Shown here: positions 25,140-39,800 of the stretch, one piece after another | Numbering within the stretch: the stretch's first letter is position 1 | How the letters are laid out: every line of letters starts with the position of its first letter | Origin: Tigriopus japonicus | Lineage: Eukaryota; Arthropoda; Copepoda; Harpacticoida; Harpacticidae | Assembly: GCA_010645155.1 (NCBI GenBank) | Contig: JAAGOF010000041.1 | Span: 1,036,097 to 1,100,096, forward strand | Length of the DNA: 64,000 nucleotides | Direction: 5' to 3' | Made by a program: the position numbers and the translations under genes | The notes under the pieces: generated by a model | Told to the model about the DNA's origin: nothing | The model's input: only the letters and a program-made list of their open reading frames with translations | The model's database searches: none

Positions 25140-26950
25140 AATATAAAATAGTATAGAATATGCTATGTTTGAACCTTTGACTAAGTTTTGTTGTACTGGG
25201 TCCAGCAACTCGCAAGTCAAACCTTTGGTAGTGTAGTGACCTCTAAATTATTATGCACTCTGACCTTACAATTGGTTCTTCTTTCAAGACGTTCATTCTA
25301 AAGCGAACAAAAGAAAAGAAAAATGATTCCAGTCCATCCTTAACAACAATAGCTTTTTCTTTTTTTAAGGGACTATACGTTTATAGGGTATGTCGGTGAT
25401 TGTGAACAATGTAGTCAGTCGTTCTGCTAATCACAAAAGCTGTTGAATACATTGCTTGGCTAAAGACAAGATTAACGACACGTGCATGTTCTTGTCTTCT
25501 TCTTTGTAGGATGCCAGACAATAAATGCATCCGATGAAATATCGGCCCATTCTACCTTGACATGTACCAATAAGTCGGTTCTTTGAGCAATTAAGAAACT
25601 CGAAGGCTCTCGTAATAGCCTCTAATTTTGAAAGCCGAGACTTGTTTCCATATGTTCCCGTTGTTTCCAACGTAATTTAATAAACTGCCCAAAATAATGA
25701 AAAGCATCCCACAAAATCGTCAATTTTTCAAATTCTTGACCATGTAGCTAATCATTAGGGCTCGGAAAAAAGAGCAAAATAGTTTTGGAAGTAATCACGA
25801 TTTTTCTGGCACTTTGTGAACTCTAAAAAATGACTCTTGCACATTTTTTCATTTTTTACTATGTTATATTTTTGTGAATTTCGGAAATAGTTTTAAATAT
25901 CCTTACTTCTTGAAGATATCAGTTAGTTTAAATTGACGATTGAATTCTGGCCCTTTTCTTTTTTGAAAAACTAGGGTCTCTAGGGAAAAGCTAATTTGCA
26001 TTTGCAAATGGGCTCCAGATGTAAAAAAAATGTCGCAAAATAATTTTGGGGCACAGAAGTCCCTAAAACTTTACCAATTTTATAAACTATTTCAACATTT
26101 TGTAGCGCTTACCAACTTTTTCCTTTGTATTATTTTGTCGAAAAGGAACTAACCAAGAAAAAAAACTTTTATGCTGTTTTCACCAATTCAAAACTGGACC
26201 CAAATAACAACAACTGTTGCTTTAACAATGAAAAATTATGTATCAAATACTTGGAATAAACAGTTGCTAAAAGCCCTTGAACACAGGGTTGTTCTGAAAA
26301 AGTATTCAAAAAATTGTCTTACCCTGTTTAAAAAAAGCTTAGTGGATTGCAACAAATTAAGCAACAAAGGAGCCTTTAAAACGAGCAATATTTAGGACCA
26401 ATTTTTCCGGGCTCTACTAACAACTTTTGTGTTCAGCACAACCTTTGCCTTAATACAGCTTGTTTCGTTATTCATGTGATTAAGAGTGCCATTATTTATA
26501 CAATGACAACCATTGGCCATCTTCTATTTGGTGAAAATGGAAGAATGACCACCATTAAGAACCTCAGTTGGAGGTTTTATCAATCATTCCTTATCTCTTT
26601 GAATCACCCGGTTGAGTCTAAGCCAAGATTGGTTATTGTTCATTTGCTAACAAATGACGGAGGCTTTTGCAGTATTTGCAATCATATCTCAATGAATTTA
26701 CTTGGACAACCAATGCAATTTATAGTCTGAGCATCGTACCTGATGAACCGAAAATGAGAAGAGACGAACAAATGAATTCTCGTCCAAAATCTGTTCACAG
26801 TCTTGGTCGGTGTTTCAAATCCCTTGTCAAGTTTGGATTGAAATATTCAAACACATGTGGGGAGTTTTTAGCCTCAAAAACCATGGGAAATCACATTACT
26901 TTTTTTAACTTTTGCACTACAGGTCCAGGTAAAAAGTAATTTAACTAACA
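25140..26950. other. Spacer between the divergent genes, no gene recognised
   Basis: Overlapping open frames of 70-90 codons at 26171-26939 have no recognisable domain, signal peptide or splice support. No TATA box or CpG-rich promoter could be fixed for either gene. Confidence 0.35.
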
Positions 26951-26954
26951 AATA

Positions 26955-27720
26955 TTATAGAAAAAGGTATTCAATGAATTTTTAAAGTACATTTAGACAC
27001 CAATTCAATCAAAATGTAATGAAAATACATTTGACCACTGCAGAGCTATCTGTGTTTAAATGGTCCATTTTAGATCCCGAAAAGTAAAAAAAGCGTCTCC
27101 GTTAAATCAAAACGCGATACCCAAAGATTCAATTTCAAGGAAAATAAATGATGCACTGGATGTAACTTTTTGATAGGATAATTCTTGAATTTGTCGAAGA
27201 CACCCTGAATCATCTGATCGGTCGGGATTTTAAAGAATTGAGTTTAAAAAAATCTTCATTTTTAGCCCATTTTTAAGAAAGTCCTTCAATAAATCATAAC
27301 CCATGTAATATTAAGTTTTCTCTTTAATTTCTAAATCATTTACAAATACCCAAATGTTTCACAACCACTTTACATTTCATGCACTTTCACACCAAAAAAG
27401 AAAATTAATTGTTGCAATCCAACAAATCCAACATTTTCATTTCATTTGAATAGCTCAGTAACAAAAATCTTTTCCATTTATTTTCAATTAAACAGTTTAT
27501 TTCAGCAACACATTGAACAGTTTATTTCAATGATGATCATTTTTAACGGACTTTGATTTTTGTCGGGACCTAGATTTATAAAATCTTTCTGACAGCTAAC
27601 AACTTAAGTGAAGTTGTTCCCCATTAGGTTTTGATTAGAAAATAGGTAAGATGTGTATTGCGTTTTTCAATCCAAACTTAAAAAGCCTCTTGGAACACCG
27701 TGTTTGAGCATCTTATCGCT
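26955..27720. repeat. Diverged copy of the 1430-2510 foldback family
   Basis: 'tttaaatggtccattttagatccc' near 27055 and 'aagttgttccccattaggtt' near 27615 to 'tcttggaacaccgtgtt' near 27680 follow the block order of 2190-2240 and 2398-2495. It ends about 120 bp before the start of gene B, so it may hold part of the gene B promoter. Confidence 0.5.
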
Positions 27721-27840
27721 TGAACAAGTGATTGCACATGAAAACCTGCAAAATTCCACCAGGCAGATTTGCAAAATGCAAGCCATTTCGTTAGAGACTT
27801 GCCAACCATAAACGGGCCAACATCGAAAACAAGCTCTACT

Positions 27841-30800
27841 ATGTTTTTTCGAACTTGGCCGTTTTTACTCGCTCTTATTTTGCTTCAAGTTGGAGGGCAA
27901 AATTTGACCAAGTCCTCAAGAGAAGGAAAAGGTAAATTGTTATTAAAAAACAATCAAGTTTTTGGTTTTGGATTATTCTATTCATTCTAGTTTTTTCCCT
28001 CTTCAATGTGGTTACCTTTAATAATGATCCTTGCACAGGAATAGTGGCCGGGTGAGTTATGAATTAACAATGAAAATAAAGCATATAATTTTTTTGCCAT
28101 AACAGCAGCATTGCTAACATGTGAACGGTAAGTTACGTAAATTACGTTTTTCCATACTTAAATGGTCTCTACCCCATGAATTCAAAAACTTATTTTACGC
28201 ATTTGTGTATTTGAAACTCTTACGTTTTTGAAATACCTTTTCACAAGAAATCAGCCAATCCATGAACAGTTTAAATATTTTTAGAATGCCCAAGGCTGGA
28301 ACTTGCTTCACTGCATCTGAATGCATCTCACTCAGAGGAACCTCCATGAGTTCATGTGCTTCAGGGTAACTAACAACTTCATTTCCCCTAGTAATCAAAA
28401 ATGGTCAAAAGTGATTAGTACAAAGCTAAAATTTCCTTGGATTATAGTTTCGGCGTATGTTGTATATTTATAATAAACGCTGCAACAGGCGGCACTGTGA
28501 CTCAAAATAGCACTATTCTTCAAGCGCCAATGAGTCCTGCTGCCTTGATGGATGGGACAAACATCAACTACCAAGTCAACCGTTTAAGTTCTGGTGAGTT
28601 AAATCATTGTTTTTCTTGGATTGATCCCTTTTGAAACGAGATTCAAAACTAATAATCAACGAAAAATTGAATGAGAAATAACGCAACCCTACTACTTCTA
28701 TGGTGAGAACAAAGAAAAACACCGCTTGGTTTTTGGGTTAGCATCTTCCGGTTTCGTACTTATTGATGTTCGTGTTTTATAACATGAATTTTGTATTTGA
28801 TAGATAAGATGGTTTGAGTGGAAAACCAAGTAAGAAGTAAAAGTGTAATACTTGGAAGAAAATGCAAGACTTTTTTTGAGCACATGCACAAATCTTGTAA
28901 AGATGATAATTTTGTCGCAAGTACTTTCCCTTTTCTTCTTATTTCACAGAAACTTGAGAGTCCCTAAGAGATGTTCAAAACGATGCCAATCTTAGAAAAT
29001 GATCTGTTGTGTAGTAACACAAGTTGAACATTTCCCTTTAAAACTTCTGCTAAAACGGAAATATTAGAAAATCTTAAATACAAGAACCGCAATAAAATTT
29101 ACTCTTCATAAAAAATGTGTTTCCATGGAAAAATATAATCAATTAACCCGTTAATCTGACAAACCCTTGACATACCTATGTCAACTCTTACTTTTTAGTC
29201 TTATTTGTACTACCTGGCTTCGCCACAGTGTGACCAGATTGTTGAAGGGATACCCTCAAAATGTTCAAATAGTGCTAACAGCATCCTGGAAAATCACAAA
29301 TAGGGCATATAATAGTGATGTTTTGAAACAAAGTAAGATATGTACTACACCACACATAGTCCAAGGGGGGGGGGGTCATTAGAGCCTTCAGATCCAAATT
29401 TTTGAAATATCTGGATATTAAGACATTATTTGGATATTCATATAATTATCATTATTGGTAAATCATAAATTGGCTCTCTGCTGTTTGAATTGAACTCCTT
29501 AACTTTCATCATCCATATTTCTTCAGAGTTCTGATGTATTTCGAGTTCAACTTTTGGCGTTGTGTTGCAAGATTGGTCTTGATTTAGGAATTTGGGTCAT
29601 TGAACTATTTTGAAATAGAAAATACACAATTTCTAAGTAAAAATGGAAGTACTCACAACTAGAAACACAAAAGTTATTTAAAACTTTTGAGCTGACTTAA
29701 AGTATTGACACCAAAAATTTTTGAAAAGTTTGTATGACAAGTATAGTTAACAAACAAGCGTAAGGTTGAGCATTTGCTAACTAACCACAACATTCATGGT
29801 TCGAATCCTAGGCTTGCCAAGTTCTATTGACTTGTGGTTTTAATTTGCATGAAGCTGTCACGGCTTTGATAGCTTAAATGGGTGAAACTGCTGCTATTCT
29901 CAAGTGAGAAGTAAAAAATAGTTTTTGTTGTTAGAGTGGCAATATGACCAAGGAGCAGAGAGTCTTCAACAGATTGCAGCTGCAAAGCTGGGTTCTGACT
30001 ACCGGAACATAAAGCAAGATTTAATATTGACCTTTTCTTTGACTCTGCGGACCAACCGAAAATTACTCACTTTTAAAAAATTGGGCTATTTTCTGCCTTT
30101 TCCAGATATTTGATTTTGAAGAAAAAACTTAGCATCTCAAAATGTTCAGTTAAACTTTACCAAGTAGTCTCACAAAACGTTTTACAACAATAGAAAATGA
30201 TCTTTGCTAACAAGCTCAAATAGTGCCAGATGCTGCTTTGATTCCGTGAGCCTAAAAAAGTGCCGTTGATGCCATTATAGTGCTGGATCTGGTCACACTG
30301 CTTCGCTATCTATGCCCTAGGCGGAGGCGCTTCGCGCCAATAAGGACTGGGCCGCTTTGAAAGAGGTGCTTTTTCCCCAATGTGATGAACTTTATTCTAA
30401 TAGTGCTGCATCGTCATATTTTAGAATGTAAAAAAACGATTATTTCTTACATTTTTTCAAAGCATCTTTTTCTTGGTTCCCTTTGCATAATATGAATCGA
30501 TAAAACATCTTGATTCTGGACTTTAAGAAATGATTTATATGGTATTTGAGTTTTTGAAAATAATTGATTGCGTCATGCTGACAGTACATAAAAAACTGAG
30601 GACATTTTTACTTCAATGAAACTGATTTATTCCTAGGAAATGAGTTCTGCCGAAAGCAGTCCTCCAATCGTGATTGATTTGGAATCTACAATGGTTAACT
30701 TGAAGTCATGAGAAAAAAATGAACATATGTATCAATCATGAACGTTTGAATTTGAACTTCAAAATGAAGCAATCACCAAACCTCGGACTTATCTCATAAT

Positions 30801-33800
30801 TCCGATCCGACCGCAATTTCTTTCATGGGCCCAACGTGACCATTTCCACATTTTTTTTAATTGCAAAGGTGTCAGAATCTTATTTCTGCTGAGACTTTTG
30901 TGTTGGCTCTGATTCATTTTACATTCGATATTCCAAATTAGTTCCAAATTTTTTGTTATAGGGTGTTTATTGCTTTGTAGCGTAATTAAAAAGTCTTGAT
31001 GAAACATCACAGAATTTGTTGTTCCATCACTCTGAAATAAGTATGAAATATCTGTAGCTGCCGCTCCGGTTTTAGGCAAACACTTAATGTCATCAGATCG
31101 AGGGCTAATAGCTCGCGGCAAAGGGGGTTCTTCTTGAAGAAATTTAAATAAGTACAAGAGGTTGCGTAATGCAAAAACACTTTTTGCTATTACTTGATAT
31201 ATAGATGGAGTATCTTAAGTCATCACATGAGGTTGGTTTTTGTAGTAGTTTGGAAGTACTATTATAGTTGAAGCATATCTAGAAATACGAAATAAGTATA
31301 GAGACGGAGTAGAATTGGCCATGCTTGATCAAGTTTCACTACATAAGGTGCATTTTTCAATCGCAACTTTTGTAGCAAAACTTGATTGAGCATGGCTATT
31401 TCTACTCTGTCTCATATACTTCTTCTGGGTTTCTTGATATGCTTCCACTACACTTCCAAACTACCCCAAGAACTGACCTTTTGAACCCTTTGTAGCTTAG
31501 AGCATAGACCTTGCCTAGAGTGAACATTTGAGTATAAAAAAACTGGCAACTTGGGTTTGCATCTTACCGATGTTTTTTTTCCAGAACCTCGATTTAGCCC
31601 AGAATTGGCAAAAAGCTTTTTTAACATTAGTTTAGGCTGAGTCACGTTTGTTTTTTTTGGTCAATATCTATGATGCTAAGAATCTTATCCTGCACGGGTC
31701 ACACAACCTCTCATATCCGGGGTTAGGTTAACAAGTAAGAAATATTCAGGGGTACAAAGTACAAGTGAAACCATGCTACAGTTAAACGAACTTTAAAGGT
31801 ATCGTTTTTATCATTAATTCATTGTGTGTGTGCTCTTATGTTATCTTGCAGATGTGTGCTTTCTCCGTTTGGATTTTCAAACCTTTTCAATAATGGGTCC
31901 TGTGGATACAATTGAGACCAATGGAGGGCAATGCGTTGACACATTCATGGCTACCTCAGTATGATTAATGGTTTTACATGAAAGATAACACAAAATTAAG
32001 ACATGATACCTTTGGATTTTTAGAAAACAGGAATGATCACTATTTGTGGAGGCAATAGTGGGGAGCACAGTAAGGATACTTTTTTACATCTAAACCCCAT
32101 TTTTATGACCGATCAATAACTGCTAAGTAATGTTCTAAAAAGAATGAAATAAAATACACAATTTAATGATAAAACATAAAAACGTATTAGGAAGTGGGTA
32201 TTTTTGTGTCAATGTGAAGCTATCTAGAGCAGGGGTCGGGAACCAGTGGGTCGCAGCAGCCCAAATGTGGGCCTAAGGGTGGTTGTTGGTGGGCCCAGGA
32301 GCTATGGAGAAAGTCCAAAATAATGGGCCCGAGAGCCATCCATAGTACTGTACTTGTGGGCCCAAAGCTCTTTGATCGCTAATTTGTGGGCCCCTGAACC
32401 TACCAATGCATGTTTGGTGGGCCCCAGACAACACGAATCAAATTTCGTGGGCCTTGACCCAAAAATGGTTGCCGACCCCTGATCTAGAGGGTACGTTTAA
32501 AATGTGCGTAACTATTTTGATACTGTCAATGTTTTCAAGTGACTATTTTTGACGTCAAAAACCTTAGTTTTAACTTCAACCGTTTCAGAATGTTAGTAAG
32601 ATAGGTTCTTCGTTGTTTTAGTTTATGTGGACTTTGGAATGAATACGCAATCAATTTTATCTTTCACTTTTGGAAATACCCCTGGAGGGGCCATGGCCAT
32701 GAGGGATTGGGACATCAAAGTGGACCAAATTCCATGTCTGGGACCGACTGCGTAAGTTAGTATATATTGGAGAGTAAATCAACATGTTAAACAAATTTCA
32801 CTAAATAAAAAAGGTCAAGTTGTTAAAGATTTGCATTTAAGGCGCAAAGATAATTAATAGTGTCGTGTCGAAAGGGCTCTTGACCAAAATCGAAAGCGTC
32901 GGCCGAAAGAGCGATAAACCGATACCAAAACCAACTGACTACAAAAGTGTGTGCGTGAATGATTCACCTTAAAATTTGTATGGCTCATGTGGTCGAGGTT
33001 GGGTTATTTTAAAAAGATCGTAATTGAATCCACCAACGCTTGATGTCCATCACTATTTTGAAGCTCTTTTTCACCATTTTGATTTAGTAAGATCGAAAAC
33101 AAAATTATTATTTTTTGGGGGTGAAATTTCGAGTTTTCTTTAACCTGAAACGCTTTTCGTTTTTTTGGGGGACAAAAAATGGACGAATTAAACTCAAATA
33201 CCTCAAAAACTGATTAACATATTTTCAACTAATTTCAATTCAACTTTAAAAGAGTGGTGGAAAAGTGCATTGAGTGAGTTTCTAAAAATTAGTTATTTTG
33301 ATCGGTTATTTAGTTATACAGCTTTTAATCTTGACCTTTTCTTTTAGTATCTTGTTAGTGCCTTTGTCTTTCTGTTAATGATTCATATGAACTAGAGAGC
33401 CTATTTCCTGTTAACTGGGCAATACCTGTTTAGAAGGATTTTTCACACCAAGATTTTCGTTGATATTTTGCGCTCCAACAATGCTGATTTTTAGTGTCAT
33501 TAGTGATTGCATTTAAGGACCATTAACATGACATAAAAAAATGAATCAAAGAAATTTCTTTTACTTATTTATATTTTATCGTATATTTAAAAGAAGCCTG
33601 AATGGCTGCAAGTGCTAATGTGTTCTAGAAGGCCGAATGTAAGAGCTTCCCCAGACAGCGCGAGTTCGAATCCTGTTGGGGATAGAATTTAAGCTGTCGG
33701 GATAATAGCCCGAATGTTAGATGCACTAATTCAAATGGCTCAAGCATACCGAAGTAGAGTCATGGTCTTTTACTCAATCAACTCAAAGAGTTTGGGATCC

Positions 33801-36800
33801 AGGGTAAGGTCCTGAATTGGATTAGTAGTTTCATGAGTGATAGGAAGCAAATGGTCAAGGTTGAAGGATCATTTAGTGGCTTTTATGATGTCAAGTCAGG
33901 TGTTTCACAAGGTTCAATCTTAGGTCCGATCCTGTTTATTCTCTTTATTGCTCCTCTCCAGAAGTTTAGAACAAAAGCCAGTATATCTTCGTATGCTGAT
34001 GATACAAAATTAGTTTGTGGAAGGAATGGTCAGGACTCCAAATGTTTAGTTGAGGACTTGGAGAAAGTCTACTCTTGGGTTGGCGAGAGTAACATAGCAT
34101 TGAACGGGATGAAATTCCGCACAATGACGTATGGGGCGTCAAAATTAGATGTTCCGCTCAAAGACAATGGAGGTTGTGATATTGAGCAGGTATCGTCCAT
34201 GAGGGATTTGGGAGTTGTCGTCCAAGATGATGGAAAGTTTGATGAGCATATCCAGTTAAAAGTGGGGAAGGCATTTCAAACATGTGGCTGGATCTATCGC
34301 ACTTTCAAGTCCAGAGATAGTATTACAATGCTAACTCTGTAAAAGTCGATTGTTGAATATGCCTCACCCATTTGGGCTCCAATGAGTTCAGCAGGTTTGC
34401 AAAAGGTCGAGCAGGTCCAAAGATGTTTTACTAGGAACATCACAGGAATGAGAGAGCTCTCGTATAGAGAGGTTAACTCAACAGCTGACCTCCCTCTTTT
34501 TGGGTGTTTGGCGCGAGCAGCCTGAGGCTGTACATCGAGTTAGAGGGCTAACAGAGAAATGACACTCCAAAAATATTTGTGAGTCACCAAGCCTGCACTG
34601 TGTGTGCGATGGGATTTGACGTTGAACACGCTAAGTTACGTGATTCAAAACCAGAACTTGCGTTTTCAGGGAGTCAGTGGCGGAATTGCTCATTCAACTG
34701 CTTTTCACGAACATGATGAATCAAGCCACTTGAAATCCTTGCTGCCGGATCAATGAAGTGTGTTCAAAACAAATCTCCACTGACTGAACTGGAGTGACAT
34801 TTTTCTGTTAGCCCTCTACATCGAGTGAACTCATTTCTATGAACGGAGAGTTTTTGCTTCAAATCCTCGGTAATTAACGTGATAGAGGTAAAAAAAGCAA
34901 GAAAACACCCCATTGAAAACATCTATAGGCTTGGTGTCAAGTGCCAGAACAAGCAAGCGACGCAGGTAGTACCCATTGAAGCCATTGACATCAATGATGA
35001 TGTTCGAAAACTCCAAGCAGTTCCAAAAATGACATTGGGACACAAATGACGAAGAAATGCAAAAATGATTTATGCTTCCAAATGATGATCTGTTCTCAAA
35101 ACCTTCCTTGATATGCTTATCTTTAAGAATGAAACCGAATGAGTTAGTGAGCACAGAAAAGAACCTCCAGCCTTTGGATCTAATCGAGTTGGCATGTTTA
35201 ACATTTCATGTACCTTAAGGTGAAATTTTAAAAATGTGATCCTTTTTTTTTTGAATAATCATATACGTAATAAATAAATGGAAAAATAAAACCTTGATGG
35301 GCAAATTTTCTAGTTTTACAATTGAATTCTAGAAATACTATTTATGCACCTGCAAAGGAAGGGAGTAATGGCCAAAATCCGGCGGAGGGAGTTTCATTTT
35401 ATTGGCGACCCGAGGGCGTCAGCCCGAGGGACGTCAATTAAAATGAAACGAGTGATGTCGGATCTTGACCATTCCTCCCTTCATTTGTGGGTGCATATGG
35501 TATTTTGTTGACCAACTTATCCTTTTTGGGACTTCCGTTACAATTTTTCAACCCTGAAAATCAGTTCAACCACGGACATTCGTACTAGGGATGTGGCTTG
35601 ATGCTGATTTTCAATCTTTTAGCTGTTGATGCTAAGTCACAACACGATCTTGTATTGGAATGGAATCAGAATGGCATCAAGCTTTTTTGCTGATATGGGC
35701 CTCTGAACAAGGTCCTTAAGGTGACTGCCCCAGTGCTGTCTTATAGTCCTTGGTTGAATGAATAAATAATTAAGTAGACAAAATGTTTTTTTAGACTCTC
35801 GTTTGAGAATAAAACTTGATTTGTTGTGTATTTGGACGTATTTAAGATATAAAACCACATGAATAACATCCAGCTGTGGCATGAGAATGCGATCTTGTCA
35901 TTACTCAGCCACACTTGTCACATACATTGAAAGGTTTACCAATCGCAGGCATGCCACTTTTCCCCATTAATAACTTTTTGCTTTGCCAATTCACTTGACT
36001 TCTTCATCCTGGCAATTCAAATGTTTAGCTTGTCCCATACAAATGTTTTGTATCATTTCTTATTTGCAATGTGTTTCATGATTTTAAGATGTTTGTCACT
36101 TCATTGTCCAAGTCTTCTTAACAAAAAGTATATTTGGCTCAAGATATCATAAATTTGGCAAAGCTATCATCAGACCACAAGAACGTGTATCCCATTTGTA
36201 CCTTAAAATACTTTCGAGTGACAAAGTTACGAATTCATATCCATCACCATGACTTGGCCTTTGCAACGTGAATTTTGATTTCACCTTTGAGCTTTTGCAT
36301 CAATCAATTTGCATCATATGTTCCTCAAAACCAGGTTTCTAAAAGATTGAAGTGCTACTGGCTACTGCTGTTACATCAGGAAATATCCCTAACAAAATAT
36401 GGCATGGGAGACAATGCAAATAAACATAGTTGAACCTATTTTGGATACATACATTTTGATTTCCGAAATTTTCGTTGTTTATTTCATATTTCAAATGCCT
36501 GTAGTAGTATTACCGCTGAAAGGAAAATAAAGAACAAAAATAGTGAGCATGACTGGTGAACCACATACAGTGCACGTACAGATGTTAGTTGGTAAATATT
36601 AAATGTATTCCTACTAAATGTTAGAGAATGGTAACTATCTAAAACTTCTCCACAGATGTAGCGTTTGTAGATTGCATTCAAAGATTGAGTGGCGCCTCCA
36701 GAACGATGAAGCGATCGAGAGAATCAATTCGTGAAGTGACGGGGAAGGATACCGGAACGTCATCAAAAATTGAAAGAATTAGCCCGTTGAAACAATCTGT

Positions 36801-39800
36801 TTTAATTTTTGATTCCACCAGTCAATGGCTGGAGAGATTCTTGAGTAAGGCAGCGAGAGGGTAGATTTGCGTCAGGAGATATGCGGTGTCATTGTTCAAG
36901 AAAAGGGATTTTCGAGGCATCTTTCAGATCCTTGAGAAAACGGCGAAGAGGGCTTCCCATGTGGACCTTGATTTTTTTGCTTTTTCAATGTTTACTTTCA
37001 ACGGAACTTGATCCTCATCTCTGCAGAGAGGGTTGCCAGATTATGGAAGAGCCAAAGGACGGCAAAGTCATATTTAGACCTAAAAATCATGTTGCCAAAA
37101 ATTTTACCTAAGTGACACTGGTAAATCTTGAATTGTTCTTCAAAGAGACATCCAACGACAGTTTTAATGAAAATGTTAAGTTGTGGAAGCATTTGCATTT
37201 CTGTCAATTCAGACTGTTTTTTTGAGATTTGGTCTTTATGATTTGAATATCGCAGCACTAGTCACATTATTTTTCTTGTCACACGTCTTTCTTCTCTGAA
37301 CAACCTCGAGCCATTTTTAAAAGCCAGATGACTTGAAAACGACATTCTTCCATTGGATATTGATTTTGTTTGGCACTAATTATGCTTTAAATCCATCACT
37401 AATTATAAAACAATTAGGTATGTACGATCAGCCATGGGATTTTGCGCTATCAAAGCCATATAAATTTTCAAGTGAAATTGGCGGCGCTGAATCAGCTGAA
37501 AATGAATCAAGCATGCTCGATGCTTTCTGAGGCTGCATTGCAGGAAGCATTGGCATCGATGCCATCAAGCCAGTCAGCTTGTTTTACATCACTAATTCGT
37601 ACTATCCAACTAGCATGCTTTGCTTACTCAATCCCGGTATTAGGAGCAAGCTCCGTTCACCTCAAGTACATCATTTGGTGTGTTGGCTACTCAGTGCCAT
37701 GGTATAAAGGCCTACCACGACTTCACCAGTGGATCATTCCCCGTCAATGAGACGGGGGCTTCAGACGTGCAAGTAATTGTGCGTCTGAGATGTATTAGTA
37801 AAGACATGATTCATTCATAAGGCAATAAAGTGATTGGTAGGGTAATAAAATGATTTGTAGGGTAGTAAAGTAAGTTGTAGGGGAATAATATTTTGGACCT
37901 GACCTCCTCGGGCTTGGAGGAAGTCTCATAGAAGGAGAAGGCGGTCAATAAATGGATTTATTCCCCTTGTTTTGGCATTAATCTTGTTCTAAACTCGTAC
38001 TAAAGCATGAGTACGGTCGAGATTTGCCTACATCACTGAACTGGAAGCTTTTCCAAGTTATTTCTCATTGCCGCAGTAATTACTTAGTTTACCCTTGATT
38101 TCATCTACCTCTGAAACATTGACATATTTTATTATTGAGGATTAAATCTAAACACTACTCATATTTGACACCTACGCCAGAGCTACCTTGTACTGAAATA
38201 ACCATCTTTCATTTTTTTCTTCATTTTTTAGCCAGGTCTATATTATAGTTTATCCTCCTAATAATCTACTAAATTCAGTATTTTTCAATGTTGTAATAAA
38301 ATCGGCGACATTTGAGCTGAGGCGGTCCATTTTTGACCCAAAGAAGCGGAAAGTATCTCTGGCCATATAAACACCCAAATTATCAAACTATATAAATAAG
38401 TCTTTGAAAATTTAATTAAGATGGAAAAAATGCCATTTTTGTATGTAAAACTGCTTTTGAATGAGAAAAAGGCTGCACAGGTACATCATATTTAATGGAA
38501 TTCGCCTTTGGTCCTGGTATTAATGAATAATGAGAAAATGTGTGAAGACTTGTCCTCTGAGATGGACAAAGTTGGGTAGAATTTCGGATTTCCTCTTCTT
38601 TTTGGACACCCTCCAAAACACCAAACCGATTCTTTGGAGCTAGCTCTTTGCCTTTCTTTTTTATTTTGTGACAACAGGATGCTTATAGTAGGTTAAAACC
38701 CCCCTGAAATGTCGATTTCCTGCTTTTTCCGCTATGAACAATGAAGATTGTACAGCCTAGGGCAAACAGCGCAGAACCGTGAAAGGTTGTGAGAGGATTG
38801 TCAAACACTTTCCGTCCTAGAGCTCAACGTCATCTTGTCTATTGGGAGAGGCTCAAGAAGTTAGGGCTGTACAGTACTCAGAGAAGGTATGAAAGGTATC
38901 TGATACTGTATGTCTTCAAGAGCATTCATGGGCTCTGTCCTAACCCAGGCTTTGAGATCAGTTGTAGTGATCGTAGAGGTTTTACTTGCCTTTTGAGAGC
39001 ACCTCCAAATCCCAAGGAATCCAGGCTAGTTCGATCAATGAAGTCCTCCTCTCTTCTTTATCGGGCTCCTTCATTGTTCAATTTGTTGCCTATTTGCCTT
39101 CGTCGGGAATACGTAGGAGCTGATCCTCTAACAGCATTTAAGGCAGGATTGGACAATTTTTTGAATACTATTCCTGACCAACCCACTATTCAAGGGTTGT
39201 ACAGATCTGCCAACAGTAACTCATTGGTAGATCAAATTTTGTATAAACGTTAAATATATAGACTATATTAATCATTAACTCTCTCAACAGGTAATCCCAT
39301 TCCTTGTAGCGGTAATAAAAAATACTATCACATTCAAACAGATGCAATATTTGGTCTCTAATCGGGCAACTACTGACAGAGTTCAGAACAGTCGCAATAG
39401 AAAGTATAAATCTCTTAAAGTCATTGCGTTAAACTTCAAATTGATAGAATCTGCAACATTAAAAGCAGCAATTTTATCATTCCATTGGTTTTTTTTTTTT
39501 ACTTTTTAGGCCACCAATTGGTTGTCTTCAATACCACATAAGTGTTGTGGGAGAAATCAAGACGTTTAACTTCGACATGAACACCGGTCACTTGGCAAAT
39601 CAAAGGTTTGGAACGAGAACTTGAAGGACTCTAAAAACAAGGGATGCACATTTCTGACCAACATTTTTTTTGTGCCCAAAGTTTGCAGTTGTTTTTTCCA
39701 TTTTTTTCCAATTTTCGTTGCCACTTTTTCTTAAAAAAAAATCCACAACACCTGTATTTTTTGCCAAAACAAGAAGAGATCCAAAACAGAGATTGGAAAT